A stretch of DNA of 64,000 bases, from positions 65,495,594 to 65,559,593 of the forward strand of contig CM077024.1 of NCBI GenBank assembly GCA_039090855.1. The letters are read 5' to 3'. The stretch is from Macrothele yani. Its lineage: Eukaryota > Arthropoda > Arachnida > Araneae > Macrothelidae. The notes beneath the pieces are model-generated. The model searched no databases. It was not told the origin of the DNA and was given only the letters and a program-made list of their open reading frames with translations. Position numbers and translations under genes: made by a program. Shown one piece after another: positions 31,399 through 42,436 of the stretch; within the stretch, counting starts at the first letter, position 1; the number at the start of each line of letters is the position of its first letter.

Positions 31399-31726
31399 TG
31401 TTGTGCATTTTCTGTAATTCTCAATCTTTTTTACATACATTTTTGATTAACAGATGGCGCCAGATGCACACTGCAGACTCTTTGTGTATGAAGTAACAGC
31501 GTCACTCTGGGATTTGCCTCCGTAGAGAGAGGTTGTGGTAAAATGTGTAGCGAAGAGCTCAGCACGTTTCATGTTACGTCAGTAATAAATTGTGTCTTCT
31601 AATGTGAGTGTAATAAGTATTCAAGGTGGAGTAGTTCTTTGGTTATATCACAGCAATAAGAAATAATACAATTTAATCAACTGAACCATCCCTCCAAGAT
31701 ACCACTGCGCAACCAAATAACCATCA
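31399..31726 (+). repeat. Copia 5' LTR
   Basis: 328 bp, TG...CA (TGTTGTGCATTTTCTG to ACCATCA). Pairs with 36109-36434. It should contain the promoter; no clear TATA box stands out. Confidence 0.95.
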
Positions 31727-31729
31727 GTG

Positions 31730-31745
31730 AGTTATGAGCCCAGCA
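31730..31745 (+). promoter_or_regulatory. Primer binding site, initiator-Met half-tRNA type
   Basis: GTTATGAGCCCAGC just after the LTR is one base off GTTATGGGCCCAGC, the complement of the initiator tRNA-Met anticodon arm. Drosophila copia and relatives prime from a cleaved tRNA-iMet in this way. Confidence 0.75.
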
Positions 31746-31989
31746 GCAGAAACAGTGTGAGGAGCGTGAAGCATGCGCCATTTTCACCTTTGTTCTTCGA
31801 AGAGAAGCTTAATTCCGCCATGTTTGCTTTCGACTCCGAGTCTTAAAAATTAGTGCTGCTAATGGTGTTAGGCAACCAAGGATAGCATGAAAAGGTAAGA
31901 ACATATTTTTGCTGCCAAAATAAAATAAAAAAAAAAGTGCTACATTTTTTTCTCTGAGTGGAAAACACAAGAGACGTTGATTTACACTA

Positions 31990-32880
31990 TAGAAATAAAT
32001 TCATCTTAAAATGATGGAAAACACACAACTTCCAAAATTTGATCAAAAAAATTTACATCATGGAAATATAGAATGTTATGGAAATATCATCATGGAAATA
32101 TAGAATATTATTCTGGAAAGTAAGGACTTAGATAGTGTTTTAACTGAAGATCCCCCAAAAGACATAGCTGAAAAGGCTATATGGAAAAAGAGGGACACTC
32201 AGGCAAAAGGAATTATAACATTATCTATGTCAGACACACAAGTTGCTTTAGTTTTAACTTGTCAAACTAGCAAACAGATTTAGCAATCCCTACATACACA
32301 TTATAAAGGCGATTCAAAATGCAGGATTGTAGAAGCTAGAAATTATTTTTCTAGAATTTCAATGGGAGCGAATGAAAATTGACAGGATTATTTATTAAGA
32401 GCTGAAAAACTGCTCGAAATGGCATGAATATTAGGGGCAGATATTGATGACCAAGAATTTATCGATGTACTAATTATGGGTTTACCAAGTAAATATAACC
32501 TCATAGCAATGCAATTTGATAATTTTGAAGGTGTTACGATGGCTGGTGTATGTAGAATTTTTAAGGCTCATCATGAAAAAAATAAGCACACCCTAAATGT
32601 GCATGATTCCTCAGCATATAAAGTAAATAATAGAGAAAGGCTTTCATACTATCCCAGACAAAATATAAATTTAAAGAAAATCATATGCCATATTTGCTCA
32701 AAGCTGAGTGTTGGCACATAAAAAGTAGCTGGGTGTTGGCACAATCCAGTTAACAAAAGGAAGGGAAGTGAAAAAAGGGAAGCTAATGTTCAACATTCTC
32801 AAAGGGGGAAGTTTTATTCAAAGAATCAAAAGGTGAATGTTAAGATGATGTAACAAATATGGGTCACGCAGTTCTGACAG
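31990..32880 (+). pseudogene. gag: Copia gag
   Basis: Reads from about MMENTQLPKFDQKN through WKKRDTQAKGIITLSMSDTQV, FSRISMGANEN.QDYLLRAEKLLEM and DQEFIDVLIMGLPSKYNLIAMQF. This is the UBN2-type helical capsid region of Copia gag, which packages the RNA. Near 32685 the start of a CCHC zinc knuckle is visible (ICHICSKL) but its end is destroyed by a stop. Several in-frame stops (for example about 32098, 32280, 32380, 32428) interrupt it, so no capsid would be made. Confidence 0.85.
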
Positions 32881-34450
32881 TCAAGACAAAAAATATTCAG
32901 AAAATGAATGGATCCTGAACAGTGGGGATGCATCACATATGACATCTAATTCAAGGTGGATAACCAATGCAAGGGAAGATAACAGGTTAATAAAACTGGC
33001 AGACAATTAAACTTTACGTGCACACTCTATGGGCACTGTAGAATTAAAAACTGAAAATAATAAAACCCTATTAATGAAGGATGTTTTATATGTTCCTCAG
33101 CTTTCAGAAAACTTGATATCTGTTAATAAATTGGTTGAGGATAACTAAGAAGTAATTTTCGACTCAAATGGTGGCTATATTATGGAAATTGGGGAAAACC
33201 TAGTAAATGCTAGCAGATTAAATGCCTTTTCTATGGTAAACTGTGAAGATCATATGAGTAACAAATCTTTAATTATGAAAGCAGGGGAAATTACATGCGA
33301 AAATTGGTATGAACGACTTGGACATGTAAATGAAACATAGATGAACCAAATGAAAACACATTCCATGGTCCACAAACTTGATGGAAAAATTACAAACCTT
33401 GGATCTTGTGAAACCTGTATTCAAGCAAAATATTCTAGAAAACCCTTTAAAAGTGTGCAGGAAATCCAATCAACTAAACCACTTGATTTTTTACATATTG
33501 ATTTAATTGGTCCCATTCGTGAAAAGTCAATTGGAGGTGTAAGTTATATATTAACTATTGTAGATGACTATTCCAGAAAATGTTTACAAATTTTTTAAAG
33601 AACAAAAATGAAACATTAGAGAAATTGTCAACTTTTATTCAACAAATTGAAAACACCATGAATGCGAAAGTAAGAAGAATAAGTAAGATCTGACGATGTT
33701 TCAGAATTTCTTTCTAAACAAGCTGTAGAATATTTTAAGGTAAAGGGTATTGAACATTAGTTGACTACAGCCTACACACCACAGCAAAATGGAATTTGTG
33801 AAAAAGCCAACGATCACTAATTGAAGGTACGAGAGCATTTACTCATAGGCTCAAAACTCCCAATGAAATTTTGGGCAGAGACAACTAACACTTTCACCTA
33901 CATAAAAATCAGGACTCCTGCAAAGAAAAATGACACAGTAACTCCAGAAGAAAAATTTTCAGGAAAAAAAAAAAAAACTACTGTGAGTCATATGCGGATC
34001 TTTGGGTGTACAGCTTACTACTGGATTCCAAAGCACAAAAGAGGAAAACTCCAACCCAAAACAGCCACCGGAATTTTTACGGGATACTCGAGTAATAAGA
34101 AAGCATACCGTATCTATTATCCAATAAAAAATACTATCGTAGAATCTAGATATGTAAAATTCTTGGAAGACAAGAGAGGAAGCAAAATGTTGGAAACAGC
34201 AAAATTTAAAATCCAAGATTGTGAAATGTTAGACTTCAGTGGAAATGAAGAAAATTTTCAAAAGGTGCTTGATGATGAAGAAATAGAAGTAAATGAGCAA
34301 GATGAGCAAATCATCTATGAACCACAATTGGAAATCACTGAAGAAAGTGAAAATGAACCTCAAAGAATTGCTGTAGAACAGGAGAGACCATATCTAAGAC
34401 CTCAAAAGCAAGGCTTAAAAACTATTATGAATCTTCAGATGAAGATGACA
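32880..34450 (+). pseudogene. pol: Copia protease and integrase
   Basis: The protease site reads WILNSGDASHMTSN (about 32912), where the family has DSGAT/S, so the catalytic Asp is lost. The GAG-pre-integrase zinc site follows: WYERLGHVN (33307) with H....C..C (CETCIQAKYSRKPF, about 33405). The integrase core has DFLHIDLIGPI (first Asp, 33484) and DDYSRK. SDDVSEF near 33690 is a damaged second-Asp site, and QQNGICEKAND (33780) carries the Glu. A long open stretch 33821-34453 covers KLPMKFWAET, SHMRIFGCTAYYWIP, KLQPKTATGIFTGYSSN.KAYRIYYP and an acidic linker (EENFQ...DEEIEVNEQDEQ). Integrase inserts the cDNA; this copy is broken by several stops. Confidence 0.9.
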
Positions 34451-34519
34451 TAGCAAAAGATCTGGATTACAATCCTCATGATGAGATTCTTAAAGTTGAA
34501 AGTTAGTGCTGCATACCAA

Positions 34520-36051
34520 ATTATTTGTAGAGGCCATGCAAATGCCTAATGCAGACAAGTGGAAAGAAGCAATGGTGAGAGAAATAAATTCTCTCAAGGC
34601 TCATGAAGTATGGGGCATAGTAAATTTACCTGAAGGTGTATACAGCCAATAAAATGTAAATGGGTATTTTGTAAAAAGAGAAAAAATCAGGAAACAAAAT
34701 ATACAAGGCAAGGCTTGTTGCACTAGGATGTTGTTCTCATAGGTTTGGGCAAGACTACAATGAAACATTTTCACCAGTAATGAAAGCAGACAGTTTTCAA
34801 TGCTTAATTGCTTTCGCAGCTATGAAAAAATGGCAAATACACCATTATGATATAGAAACTGCTTTATTGTATGCAAAATTAGAGGATAAGATATATATGG
34901 AACAACCTCCAGGCTTTGAAAATACACAGAAAAACAAAAGGCTAGTGTGCAAGTTAAACAAGGCGCTATATGAGCTAAAACAAAGTGGAAGAATATGGTT
35001 CCAGACTATCAGAAACTATCTAGTAAAATGTGGATTTAAAAATTTCAAATCTGACCAATGTACTTTTAACTATGATAAAGGTAACTCAAAATTATTTTTA
35101 GGTTTACATGTAGATGACATGATTATTATTAGTTCAGATAATGAGATACTATAAAAGGTACCTGAAAACATCAGCAGAACATTCATGCTAAAAGAAAGTG
35201 ATGATACTAGCAAAGTTTTAGGGATGGAAATCATTCAGAAGGAAGGACAGATCACTATTAAACAACAAATCTTTATCGAAGAAATTCTGAAAAGATATAG
35301 TATGGAAAATTGCAATCCTGAAACTATACCACTTGACTTAAATCAGGACCTCAAGAAATATGAGGAATCAAAAGGATGTGATGTTAAAACATACCAAGAA
35401 CTTTTAGGATCACTTATGTATCTTGCTACAAAAACAAGACCAGATTTAGCTTATCCAATAACAGCTCTATCAAAATTTACTAAAAAGGACCCAAGAGAAA
35501 TACATATGCAAGCACTCAAGTGTGTTCTAAGATACTTAAAAGGGACAAAACATTACTGTTTGGTGTTTACCCAAGGTAATCCAAAACTGGAATGCTACAA
35601 TGATGCATCGTGGAAATGTGGAAAACAAAATGGACAAAGATCAGTAAGTGGGTACCTATACCTACTGGGACCAAATCTCATCAGCTGGACTTCAAGAACT
35701 CAAACTACAGTTTCACTTTTTACATGTGATGCAGAAATTACAGCAGTCATCGAGGCCATGAAAACTGGGACATTTTTACAATTTTTTGTGGAAGAACTCA
35801 CTGGAAAAGGATTCCAAAGTTCGATTATACATTGTGACAACCAGTCAGCAATTTTTCTAGGAAACAGTGGATGCACGTCACACAAATCAAATAATATGGT
35901 AAGACAGGTAAGTTTCATTAATGAGAAACTCAAAGATAAGACATTTTGTCTTCAGTATGTGACTACAGATAAAAATCTTTCAGACTTTCTTACTAAGGCT
36001 TTGAGTAAATCCAAACTTGACAATTATCTAAGACTTTTAAATGTTGTATAA
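34520..36051 (+). pseudogene. pol: Copia reverse transcriptase and RNase H
   Basis: RT begins near MPNADKWKEAMVREINSL (34545). IHHYDIETALLYAKLEDKIYME (motif A; first Asp present, 34840) follows, then QPPGFE, LVCKLNKALYELKQSGRIW and LFLGLHVDDMIIIS with intact VDD (35100). A stop and shift near 35153 separate it from the last piece, open for 288 residues (35185-36051): KVLGMEIIQKEG, YQELLGSLMYLATKTRPDLAYPI, CYNDASWKCG (RNase H Asp), RSVSGYLYLLG..ISWTSR, TCDAEITA and HCDNQSAIFLG. The 3' half is the best-preserved part of the element, and the key RT residues remain. Confidence 0.93.
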
Positions 36052-36089
36052 GTTTTATGAACTCTTAGAACTGTTGCAAGTGATTACAG

Positions 36090-36108
36090 ATTGAGAATTA
36101 GGGGAATT
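36090..36108 (+). promoter_or_regulatory. Polypurine tract
   Basis: TTGAGAATTAGGGGAA directly before the 3' LTR is the purine run that primes plus-strand cDNA. The boundary is tight to TG at 36109. Confidence 0.7.
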
Positions 36109-36434
36109 TGTTGTACATTTTTTGTAATTCTCAATCTTTTTTACATACATTTTTGATTAACAAATGGCACCAGATGCGCACTGCAGACTCTCTGTGCATG
36201 GCGTAACAGCATCACTCTGGGATTTGCCTCCATAGAGGAGTTGTAAAATGTGTAGCGAAGAGCTCACCATGTTTCATGCTATGTCATTAATAAATTGTTG
36301 TGTTTTCTAATGTGATTGTAATAAGTATTCAAGGTGTAGTAGTTCTTTGGTTATATCACAGCAATAAGAAATAATACAATTTAATCAACCGAACCATCCC
36401 TCCAACATACCACTGTGCAACCAAACAACCATCA
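36109..36434 (+). repeat. Copia 3' LTR
   Basis: 326 bp, TGTTGTACATTTTTTG to ACCATCA, followed by the TSD GTAAC. It differs from the 5' LTR by substitutions and a few 1-3-base gaps. Confidence 0.95.
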
Positions 36435-36443
36435 GTAACTTAA

Positions 36444-36768
36444 CCTGTTGAGGACTAGGTTTTCTGGCCATTGCAGTACCCCTCTGATGTGGTGCAAGCA
36501 CTGTGCGTGGTAGTTGATCTACCATCGGAAGGGAGAGAGCCAGTGCCATAAGACAAACACAACATCCATGCCTCACCGGGATTCAAACCCCTCCTAGACA
36601 AATGATCAGAGGCCATCGCTTAGACCACTGCGCCACCGGGGCGGCACCCTCGATATGTGAACAGTAGCGTGCATAATGTGGAAAGTGCGAAAACCTCATA
36701 TGAAGCAAATAATCCCCGCACACAAGACTACGTTCGGGCCTCATATGAGGCACATCACCCTCAACAGG
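36444..36768. mobile_element. piggyBac-like MITE with TTAA duplication
   Basis: TTAA-CCTGTTGAGG at 36440 and CCTCAACAGG-TTAA-like CCCTCAACAGGTTAA ending at 36772. TTAA duplication with CCY-starting TIRs is the piggyBac signature. An inner inverted pair CCTCATATGA (36693) / TCATATGAGG (36741) lies within. A truncated SINE is nested inside. It has no transposase. Confidence 0.7.
36527..36645 (-). mobile_element. tRNA-derived SINE, 3'-truncated copy
   Basis: On the minus strand it begins GCCGCCCCGGTGGCGCAGTGG at 36645 and runs through box B (GGTTTGAATCCC, changed by CpG decay) to GGCTCTCTCCCTTCC at 36527. The 3' third and A-tail are missing. Confidence 0.85.
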
Positions 36769-36989
36769 TTAAGTGACAGTTCTGTGTTTTCCAGTGGAGT
36801 AATAATGTATATTCTCCCAGTAGCAGTGGTGAAGTCACATGGCATCAGAACATCAATTACATTGCTCAACTTCACTCAAACAACATCATTTCTTTCTAGA
36901 GTAAAACTAGTTCATGGTCCACCTGATTTGAAGAACATTCCTTTAACATCATTGTTTTCTTTTGACATTTAAATTACTTTACTCACATA

Positions 36990-37293
36990 CCACCTTTCAT
37001 TGTCAAACAACACAGTCATTTACGGTTATTTCGCTAAAATCAATCAGTCTTGGTGATCCATCAATTCTGAACTCCATATGATTATTATGAAATGATGCAG
37101 ATATTCTACTTATCAGAAGAGTTGGCAAGTCCTTGGGTACGTAGCAGTGGCCATCTCTTGTTCCTTCAAATCTCTGAGCTTCATTGAAGCGGTCATTCAA
37201 ACACTCTTGCTCATTTTTTATCTCACTTTCAGTCACCATGATAAAGTTTATGTCTTTAATATTAGGCGTGATGAAATGAAACCCGTTCAAGTG
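36990..37293 (-). CDS. Unrecognised open stretch, about 95 codons
   Basis: The minus-strand frame 37290-37003 reads MNGFHFITPNIKDINFIMV..., with ..NDRFNEAQRFEGTRDGH CYVPKDLPTLLISRISASF... and ends ..LIDFSEITVNDCVV-stop. Composition is balanced and not low-complexity, and the phrase FEGTRDGHCYVP looks protein-like, so it may be a real relic. I do not recognise the family. It sits between a piggyBac-like MITE and a mariner, so a TE-derived or captured fragment is more likely than a host exon. No splice sites or partner exons were found. Confidence 0.35.
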
Positions 37294-37299
37294 GCTTTA

Positions 37300-38460
37300 T
37301 TAAGATGAACAAAAAGGTACATTTGCAGGTGTGGCAGAATTAAAGGAGGCAATATATAAGGAAGCAAGAATGCACCAGTGTTTGTTAGAAGTCACCATAG
37401 GCATTTAGACACACATCCCACTGCTTGGAGAGATGGTGGATACCATCAGCAAAGAAGGACTTTGTTTGCCCTTGAACCATTTGGTCGCCGCGGCCATGGC
37501 GTCTGCATTGAAGTAGAATATTTCTCCCTTTAGAGCTTTTAAGGGTCTGAACACATGAAAGTCACATGGTGACAGATCAGGGCTATAGGCTGGGTGATGC
37601 AGAACCTCCCACCCTTTCTTTGCTAACACATCATGCTGACAAGCATTATCGTGCAACAGAATCACACCACGCAAAATCATGCCGGGTTGCTTATTCTTTA
37701 TGGCTTTATGCAGCTTATCCAGTGTGTCCTTGTAGCATTTGGCATTTATGTTCATGCGAGTCTCTTTAAAGCCACCAACAAAAGCCCTTCATGGTCAAAA
37801 ACAGCAGTCAGCATAACCTTACTGGTGGAAGCTTGAGACTTTATATTATTGTGTTTTGGTGATCCGGGATGTTTCCATTGCATGCTCAGTGGTTTTCAGG
37901 ATGGCTCAAAGTGGCAGCACCATGATTTGTCAACTGCCACTATGCACGACAGAAATGCATCACCCTCCGCTTCGTAACGCAACAAGAGGTTCAGACTCAA
38001 ACCCATGTGTTCTTCTTTATGGTGGTCGGTCAGCATCCATGGGATCCATTGTGAACACACCTTCTGATACTGCAGTGTCTTCGTAACCACCGTTTGAACT
38101 GTTCAAAATGGCATAGGGAATTCCTCTGCTAGTGAACGTAAGCTCCAATGAGGGTCCACCCGTATTGCTGCATCAATCTTGGCGATGGCTTTGTCTGTCG
38201 CAACAACATGCACCTGGCCCGGCTGCAGAAGAACTTTCGTTTCCTCACATTCTTCCTAAAACATTCACACCCAGTTTGTCACTGTTGTCTTCGACACACA
38301 TTTGAAAGCGTACACTGCCTGCATTCTGTGATGAATGTTGACTGGTTGACATCCTTTCACTGTTAGGAACTGAATCATCGCTCACTGATCCACCTTGGAC
38401 AGATTTTGAATCACACCAGCCATCAGAGTAGCAGAATGTAGATGTACGCATTTTAAAAAA
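37300..38460 (-). pseudogene. Mariner transposase relic
   Basis: The minus strand shows a mariner-type transposase. The N-terminal part is badly shifted (AMIQFLTVKGCQPVNIHHRMQAVY..VSKTTVTNW, about 38390-38290; IDAAIRVDPHWSLRSLAEE, about 38180). Then WIPWMLTDHHKEEHMGLSLNLLLRYEAEGDAFLSCIV (38040) and the first-Asp region reading VDKSWCCHFEP. Next are RGVILLHDNACQHD (second Asp, 37665) and HHPAYSPDLSPCDFHVFRPLK (third Asp, 37580). Only 28 residues separate the last two Asp by my count, against 34 in the family, so about six codons are deleted. I could not define the TIRs. Inactive. Confidence 0.8.
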
Positions 38461-39075
38461 ATGTTATTTACAGTAATTATAATAATGAAAGCTTTACTCA
38501 GATTAATATATTTAATTCAATTTTAGCTTGAGAACTTTCAGTTATTTTTCACATCTTCTGAGTTCTTTTGTTTTTCAAGACTTTTCTGGCCTCTAGATTT
38601 TATCAAAGCCTATTCCTCAATGCATAGGAACTGTATCAAAAGTTTCGTTTTCAAAGAAGGAATCTGAATTTTATAGCCACATTCCTCTTGCAGTTGTCAG
38701 TTATTAAATTAAAATATTTTCCTTATGTATTTTGTAAGTTTACAATCCTTGAATTAAGTTGTTGAAAATGCTATTCATAATTTTTCAGGGTTTTTTTAGA
38801 GAAACTGTTTTTCTGGATATAAAAGCTTTCTTTAATTAAGTTCTTGCTTTTTTGAGGTTCATTAGTCCAATATTTTAATATTTTGCCATAAAGGTCCATT
38901 TTACACTCATTGCTGCACATTCAATTGTAATGTACTTATTTTGTCCTCTGGAATCTTTAATGTTCTAATAATTATTTATTGTTTTATTAATTGTTCTATA
39001 AATTATCTGTTTTATTGTTATCGTGATTCGTGCTTCACGGGTTTGCAGCAAGTTTCAAGTTTTCTGCTTCAATGG
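38461..39075. other. AT-rich non-coding stretch
   Basis: No gene or element end seen between the mariner relic and the TSD of the next transposon. Confidence 0.5.
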
Positions 39076-39083
39076 TTGTGTAC

Positions 39084-39396
39084 TAGGGTGGAGCGAAAAA
39101 CACTTTTTTTTTTAATTTGAAACGTTACCATGCGCAATAGTTGCGATTTTATTACTGAAATGACCCCCCCCCCCCCGAAATATGGATGACATTTTTTGAT
39201 ATCTTAAGCTGCCCCAAGAACCTCGAAGTTTGAAAGTTATAGGGAAAAATGGTTTAAAAACACCCGCTTTCTCCATTTTGTAAATATAAAAAAAAACTGT
39301 GTCACCATGTTATTTAATATCACCTTTGAGTGTATAAACACGAGTAAAAGTTCAGCAGACATGAGTTAATTTCTTCGGCTTCCCCAGATCCCTTAA
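39084..39396 (+). repeat. Left TIR of the TAGGGTG element
   Basis: About 313 bp. It contains a C run (about 39163-39176) absent from the right TIR, otherwise a close match to 42131-42428. Confidence 0.9.
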
Positions 39397-39780
39397 AGTA
39401 TGTAATTTTTGCCAAAAATGGCATGATAAGTTGCATAAGCATTAAGTTCGACAGCAGCCTTATTGTTACCAATTTGGGCTTAACATTAACACCCCCCTCC
39501 CTCTCATACTTTCTGGAAACCTCTTGTTGATTTTCAGAAACATAGCTTGCTGTTTTGCGCTCTGCTTTGTTTTTGTTGCCTTTTTCATCTCAGCCTACCC
39601 CCTCTCTCACAGCAGAGCTCTGTTTGCGAACTCGCTGAGTCATCTCATCACAGTCGCACAGGTCCATTTGGGAGAGAGTGTTCACGTGTTTGCATCATAA
39701 TTATGCAACAGTTTCTTTCACTCCTAGTGACGTTGATTGGATCGTACCGGCATTTTCGTTTTGTCGTCCAACTACTTACG

Positions 39781-42031
39781 ATGGCTGAAACAAGAAATAA
39801 AGCTGATTGCCCTATCCTTGGGAGTTATAAGGAGATGCATGAAAATGTGTTGCCTATGTACGAAGATGTAATGCGCCATTACTACCTTGTGAGGAATACT
39901 CTTAGGCAGGAAGGTGCAAATTATGAGCCTGCTGCAGCAGAAATAGCAAGTATTGTCGCGGACAAAGTGCTAAGTATATGGAAGAAAGCATCTCTTCCAA
40001 CATCTCTCTACAAATCTGTTGCAAAGCGTATTACCACATACAACACTGAAATCCGAAAGCTAAAAAAACACGCTGCAAGAATGGATGAAACCTACCGAAA
40101 GAAGATTGAACAATTTAGTGCAGATTCGCAACGTATCTTTGACATATGCTCATGCAAGTGCAAATGTTTTAGAACCTGCAAATGCAGCTCTGCAAAAAAG
40201 GTACCCGTGAAAGAGCGAGACTTTCTGATGGACCAGAGAACAAACAGAAGAATGATAGTAGGTGGGCTTGACGCAAAAACCACCAGTGTACTGAAGAAAA
40301 GATCAGCTCAAAAGAGTGATAGGGAAGAGCATGTCCGTAGGAAATTACAGAAAACTGCATCACTGAAATCGGCCCTGCAAGTCGAGGATGATCCTTCAGA
40401 AGAGAATACAAATACTAATTCTGCAGGAAAACCAGAGGAGCCAGATCCAGTCATTTGTTGGCCTCGGAGAAAGATTATGATTTCTCTCCACGTCGTTTTT
40501 CGAAACCTAGGCGTCAGATGACACGGTCTGCATTTTCTAGAAAGTGCGATAGGCGAGGCATCAGCGACCGAGCGGCAGCTGATCTTGCGTCGGCGTTGCT
40601 TCATGATGTAAGTGAACCGGTTCATTCAAAAGAATGTAATGTATCTGTTACTGACCGGCATAAAGTACGACAAGAAAGGAAAAAACCCGTCAAACAATTC
40701 AAGATGAGGTAAACTTGACTGGTCGCAAGATTGTAGCTCAATTTTTGGACGGAAGACGAGATGAACCTCTTACGAATACACAGACAGATGATGGCAAGTG
40801 GCACAAGCGAAAAGAATGGGAGGAGCATATTACACTTGTTGAAGAACCGGGTTCAGTCTATTTGGGACATTTTGCACCGAAGAGCAAGAGTGCAAGGCAC
40901 ATTTCCGACGGTATCTTCAGCTTATTGAACCAGAAGGCATTTGACTTGTCGGAGTTAGTCTTTATTGGAAGTGACGGGGAAGTGACTAATACCGGCACAA
41001 ATGCAGGTGTAATTAGGCGCCTTGAAGAGAAGCTCACTGGACTGGATTATATGTCAACTTCATTTTAATGAACTGCCTTTACGCTACCTCACTGAAGCAC
41101 TTGATGAGAAAACATCAGGTCCAAGATGATTTAGTGGATTGATTGGAAAGCGCCTGAAGACGTGCGCAAACCTTCCTGTCATTAATTTCCAGAAAATTGA
41201 ATTTTCGCTTCAGTCTGACATTACCTACGGAGATCTTAGCTCGAATCAACTTTATTTGTGGGAAATTTGTAAGGCAGTCTCTGCAGGTGATTTCCCACAA
41301 GATCTGGCAAATCGGGATCCTGGAGCACTTGCACATTCCCGTTGGCTGACCCTCGCAAATCGCATTCTGCGTTTGTATGTTGGAACTAGTGATCCAACAC
41401 CACAACATGTCTCATTAGCCACCTTCATAATGAAAGTATATGCACCATCGTGGTTCACGATCAAAGTAACAGTACCTGTAAAGATGGTCCAAGAAATTTG
41501 CAGCTTTTTATATCTAGGTTTCAGTATCTTCCAGATAATTTAAAGGATATTGTAAAAAGAGTCGTCCAAGACAACACGTATTTTGCCCATGCAGAAAACT
41601 TGCTCGCAATGTTGTTTGATGACAGAAGGTATGTCCGTGAGCTTGCTGTTCGACGTATCATGAAGGCCAGGAAATCTTCCGAACAAACAGCTACCATTAG
41701 GAAGTTTCGGATTCCTAAGCTGAATTTCCAGAGCAATGATTACATCGACCTAATTGACTGGCAAGAGTGTAATGTGACTGAGCCTCCCATCACACGGAAA
41801 TGGAAAGACGATGAGCTTCTGGAATTACAACAGTCGGATAAATATCCAAGTTCTTGCCACGAATTTACAAAAATGCCCTGCCATTCTCAGGCAGTAGAGA
41901 GGATGGTTAAGATTGTAACAGATTCTTCTGCTCATGTGTGCGGCCTTCTTGCAAGAGATGGATTCATCAGAGAAAAAATTTTGGATAGGAAGCTGATGAC
42001 AAGTTTTGAAAAAAGTCTGATTTCCAAGTGA
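39781..42031 (+). pseudogene. Putative transposase of the TAGGGTG element (about 740 aa)
   Basis: The ATG at 39781 (MAETRNKADCPIL) is a likely start; the frame is open further up but that lies next to the TIR. N-terminal part: NVLPMYEDVMRHYYLVRNTL...AAAEIASIVADKVLSIWKKASLPT, then a basic helical region KRITTYNTEIRKLKKHA. A cysteine cluster follows, CSCKCKCFRTCKC (about 40147-40187), then VPVKERDFLMDQRTNRRMIVGGLD. After frameshifts near 40455 and 40700 come TGRKIVAQFLDGRRDEP and LVFIGSDGEVTNTGTNAGVIRRLEEKL (candidate catalytic Asp). A shift at about 41050 leads to CQLHFNELPLRYL..ALDEKTSGPR and SRWLTLANRILRLYVG. A final shift near 41465 leads to FQYLPDNLKDIVKRVVQ and MPCHSQAVERMVKIVTDSS..RDGFIREKILDRKLM (candidate Glu in VER). 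It ends at 42031. About four frameshifts and one stop prevent activity. Confidence 0.75.
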
Positions 42032-42130
42032 AATAAACTCACTCCTCAAGTTATGCTACTAGGTAAGGCTGGTGTCTATCATATTTACATAACTTATGCC
42101 ATTTTTGGAGAAATATGATAAATCTTGAGC

Positions 42131-42428
42131 TCTTTGGGGAAGCCTAAGAAATTAACTCACGTCTGCTGAATTTTTACCCGTGTATATACACTCAAAGGTG
42201 ATATTAAATAACATGGTGACACAGTATTTTTTTATATTTACAAAATGGAGAAAGCGGGTGTTTTTAAACCATTTTTCCCTATAACTTTCAAACTTCGAGG
42301 TTCTTGGGGCAGCTTAAGATATCAAAAAATGTCATCCATATTTCGGGGTCATTTCAGTAATAAAATTGCAACTATTGCCCATGGTGACGTTTCAAATTAA
42401 AAAAAAAAATGTTTTTCGCTCCACCCTA
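42131..42428 (-). repeat. Right TIR of the TAGGGTG element
   Basis: Reverse complement of 39084-39396. Confidence 0.9.
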
Positions 42429-42436
42429 TTGTGTAT

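Larger units (their letters stand above)
31399..36434 (+). mobile_element. Copia LTR retrotransposon, full length, inactive
   Basis: A complete Ty1/Copia element of 5.0 kb flanked by the 5-bp TSD GTAAC (31394-31398; 36435-36439). Order is LTR, primer site, gag, protease, integrase, RT, RNase H, polypurine tract, LTR. Integrase before RT defines Copia against Gypsy order. Its two LTRs differ at roughly two dozen positions by eye, many at CpG, so it is not recent. Confidence 0.97.
39084..42428 (+). mobile_element. DNA transposon with long TIRs, TAGGGTG ends, 8-bp TSD (unnamed family)
   Basis: Starts TAGGGTGGAGCGAAAAACAC at 39084 and ends with the complement at 42428. The inverted repeats run about 300 bp (39084-39396 and 42131-42428), with weaker similarity beyond. 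The TSD is TTGTGTAC / TTGTGTAT (39076-39083, 42429-42436). One long coding region fills the inside on the plus strand. 8-bp duplications occur in hAT, P, Merlin and KDZ/Zisupton groups, but the protein does not match any of these by its visible motifs, so I leave the superfamily open. A second, shorter member lies at 47521-49296. Confidence 0.9.

Noticed and set aside
39547..39780. Upstream extension of the TAGGGTG element ORF
   Set aside because: The open frame starts next to the TIR with a low-quality peptide. The family-like sequence begins at MAETRN (39781).
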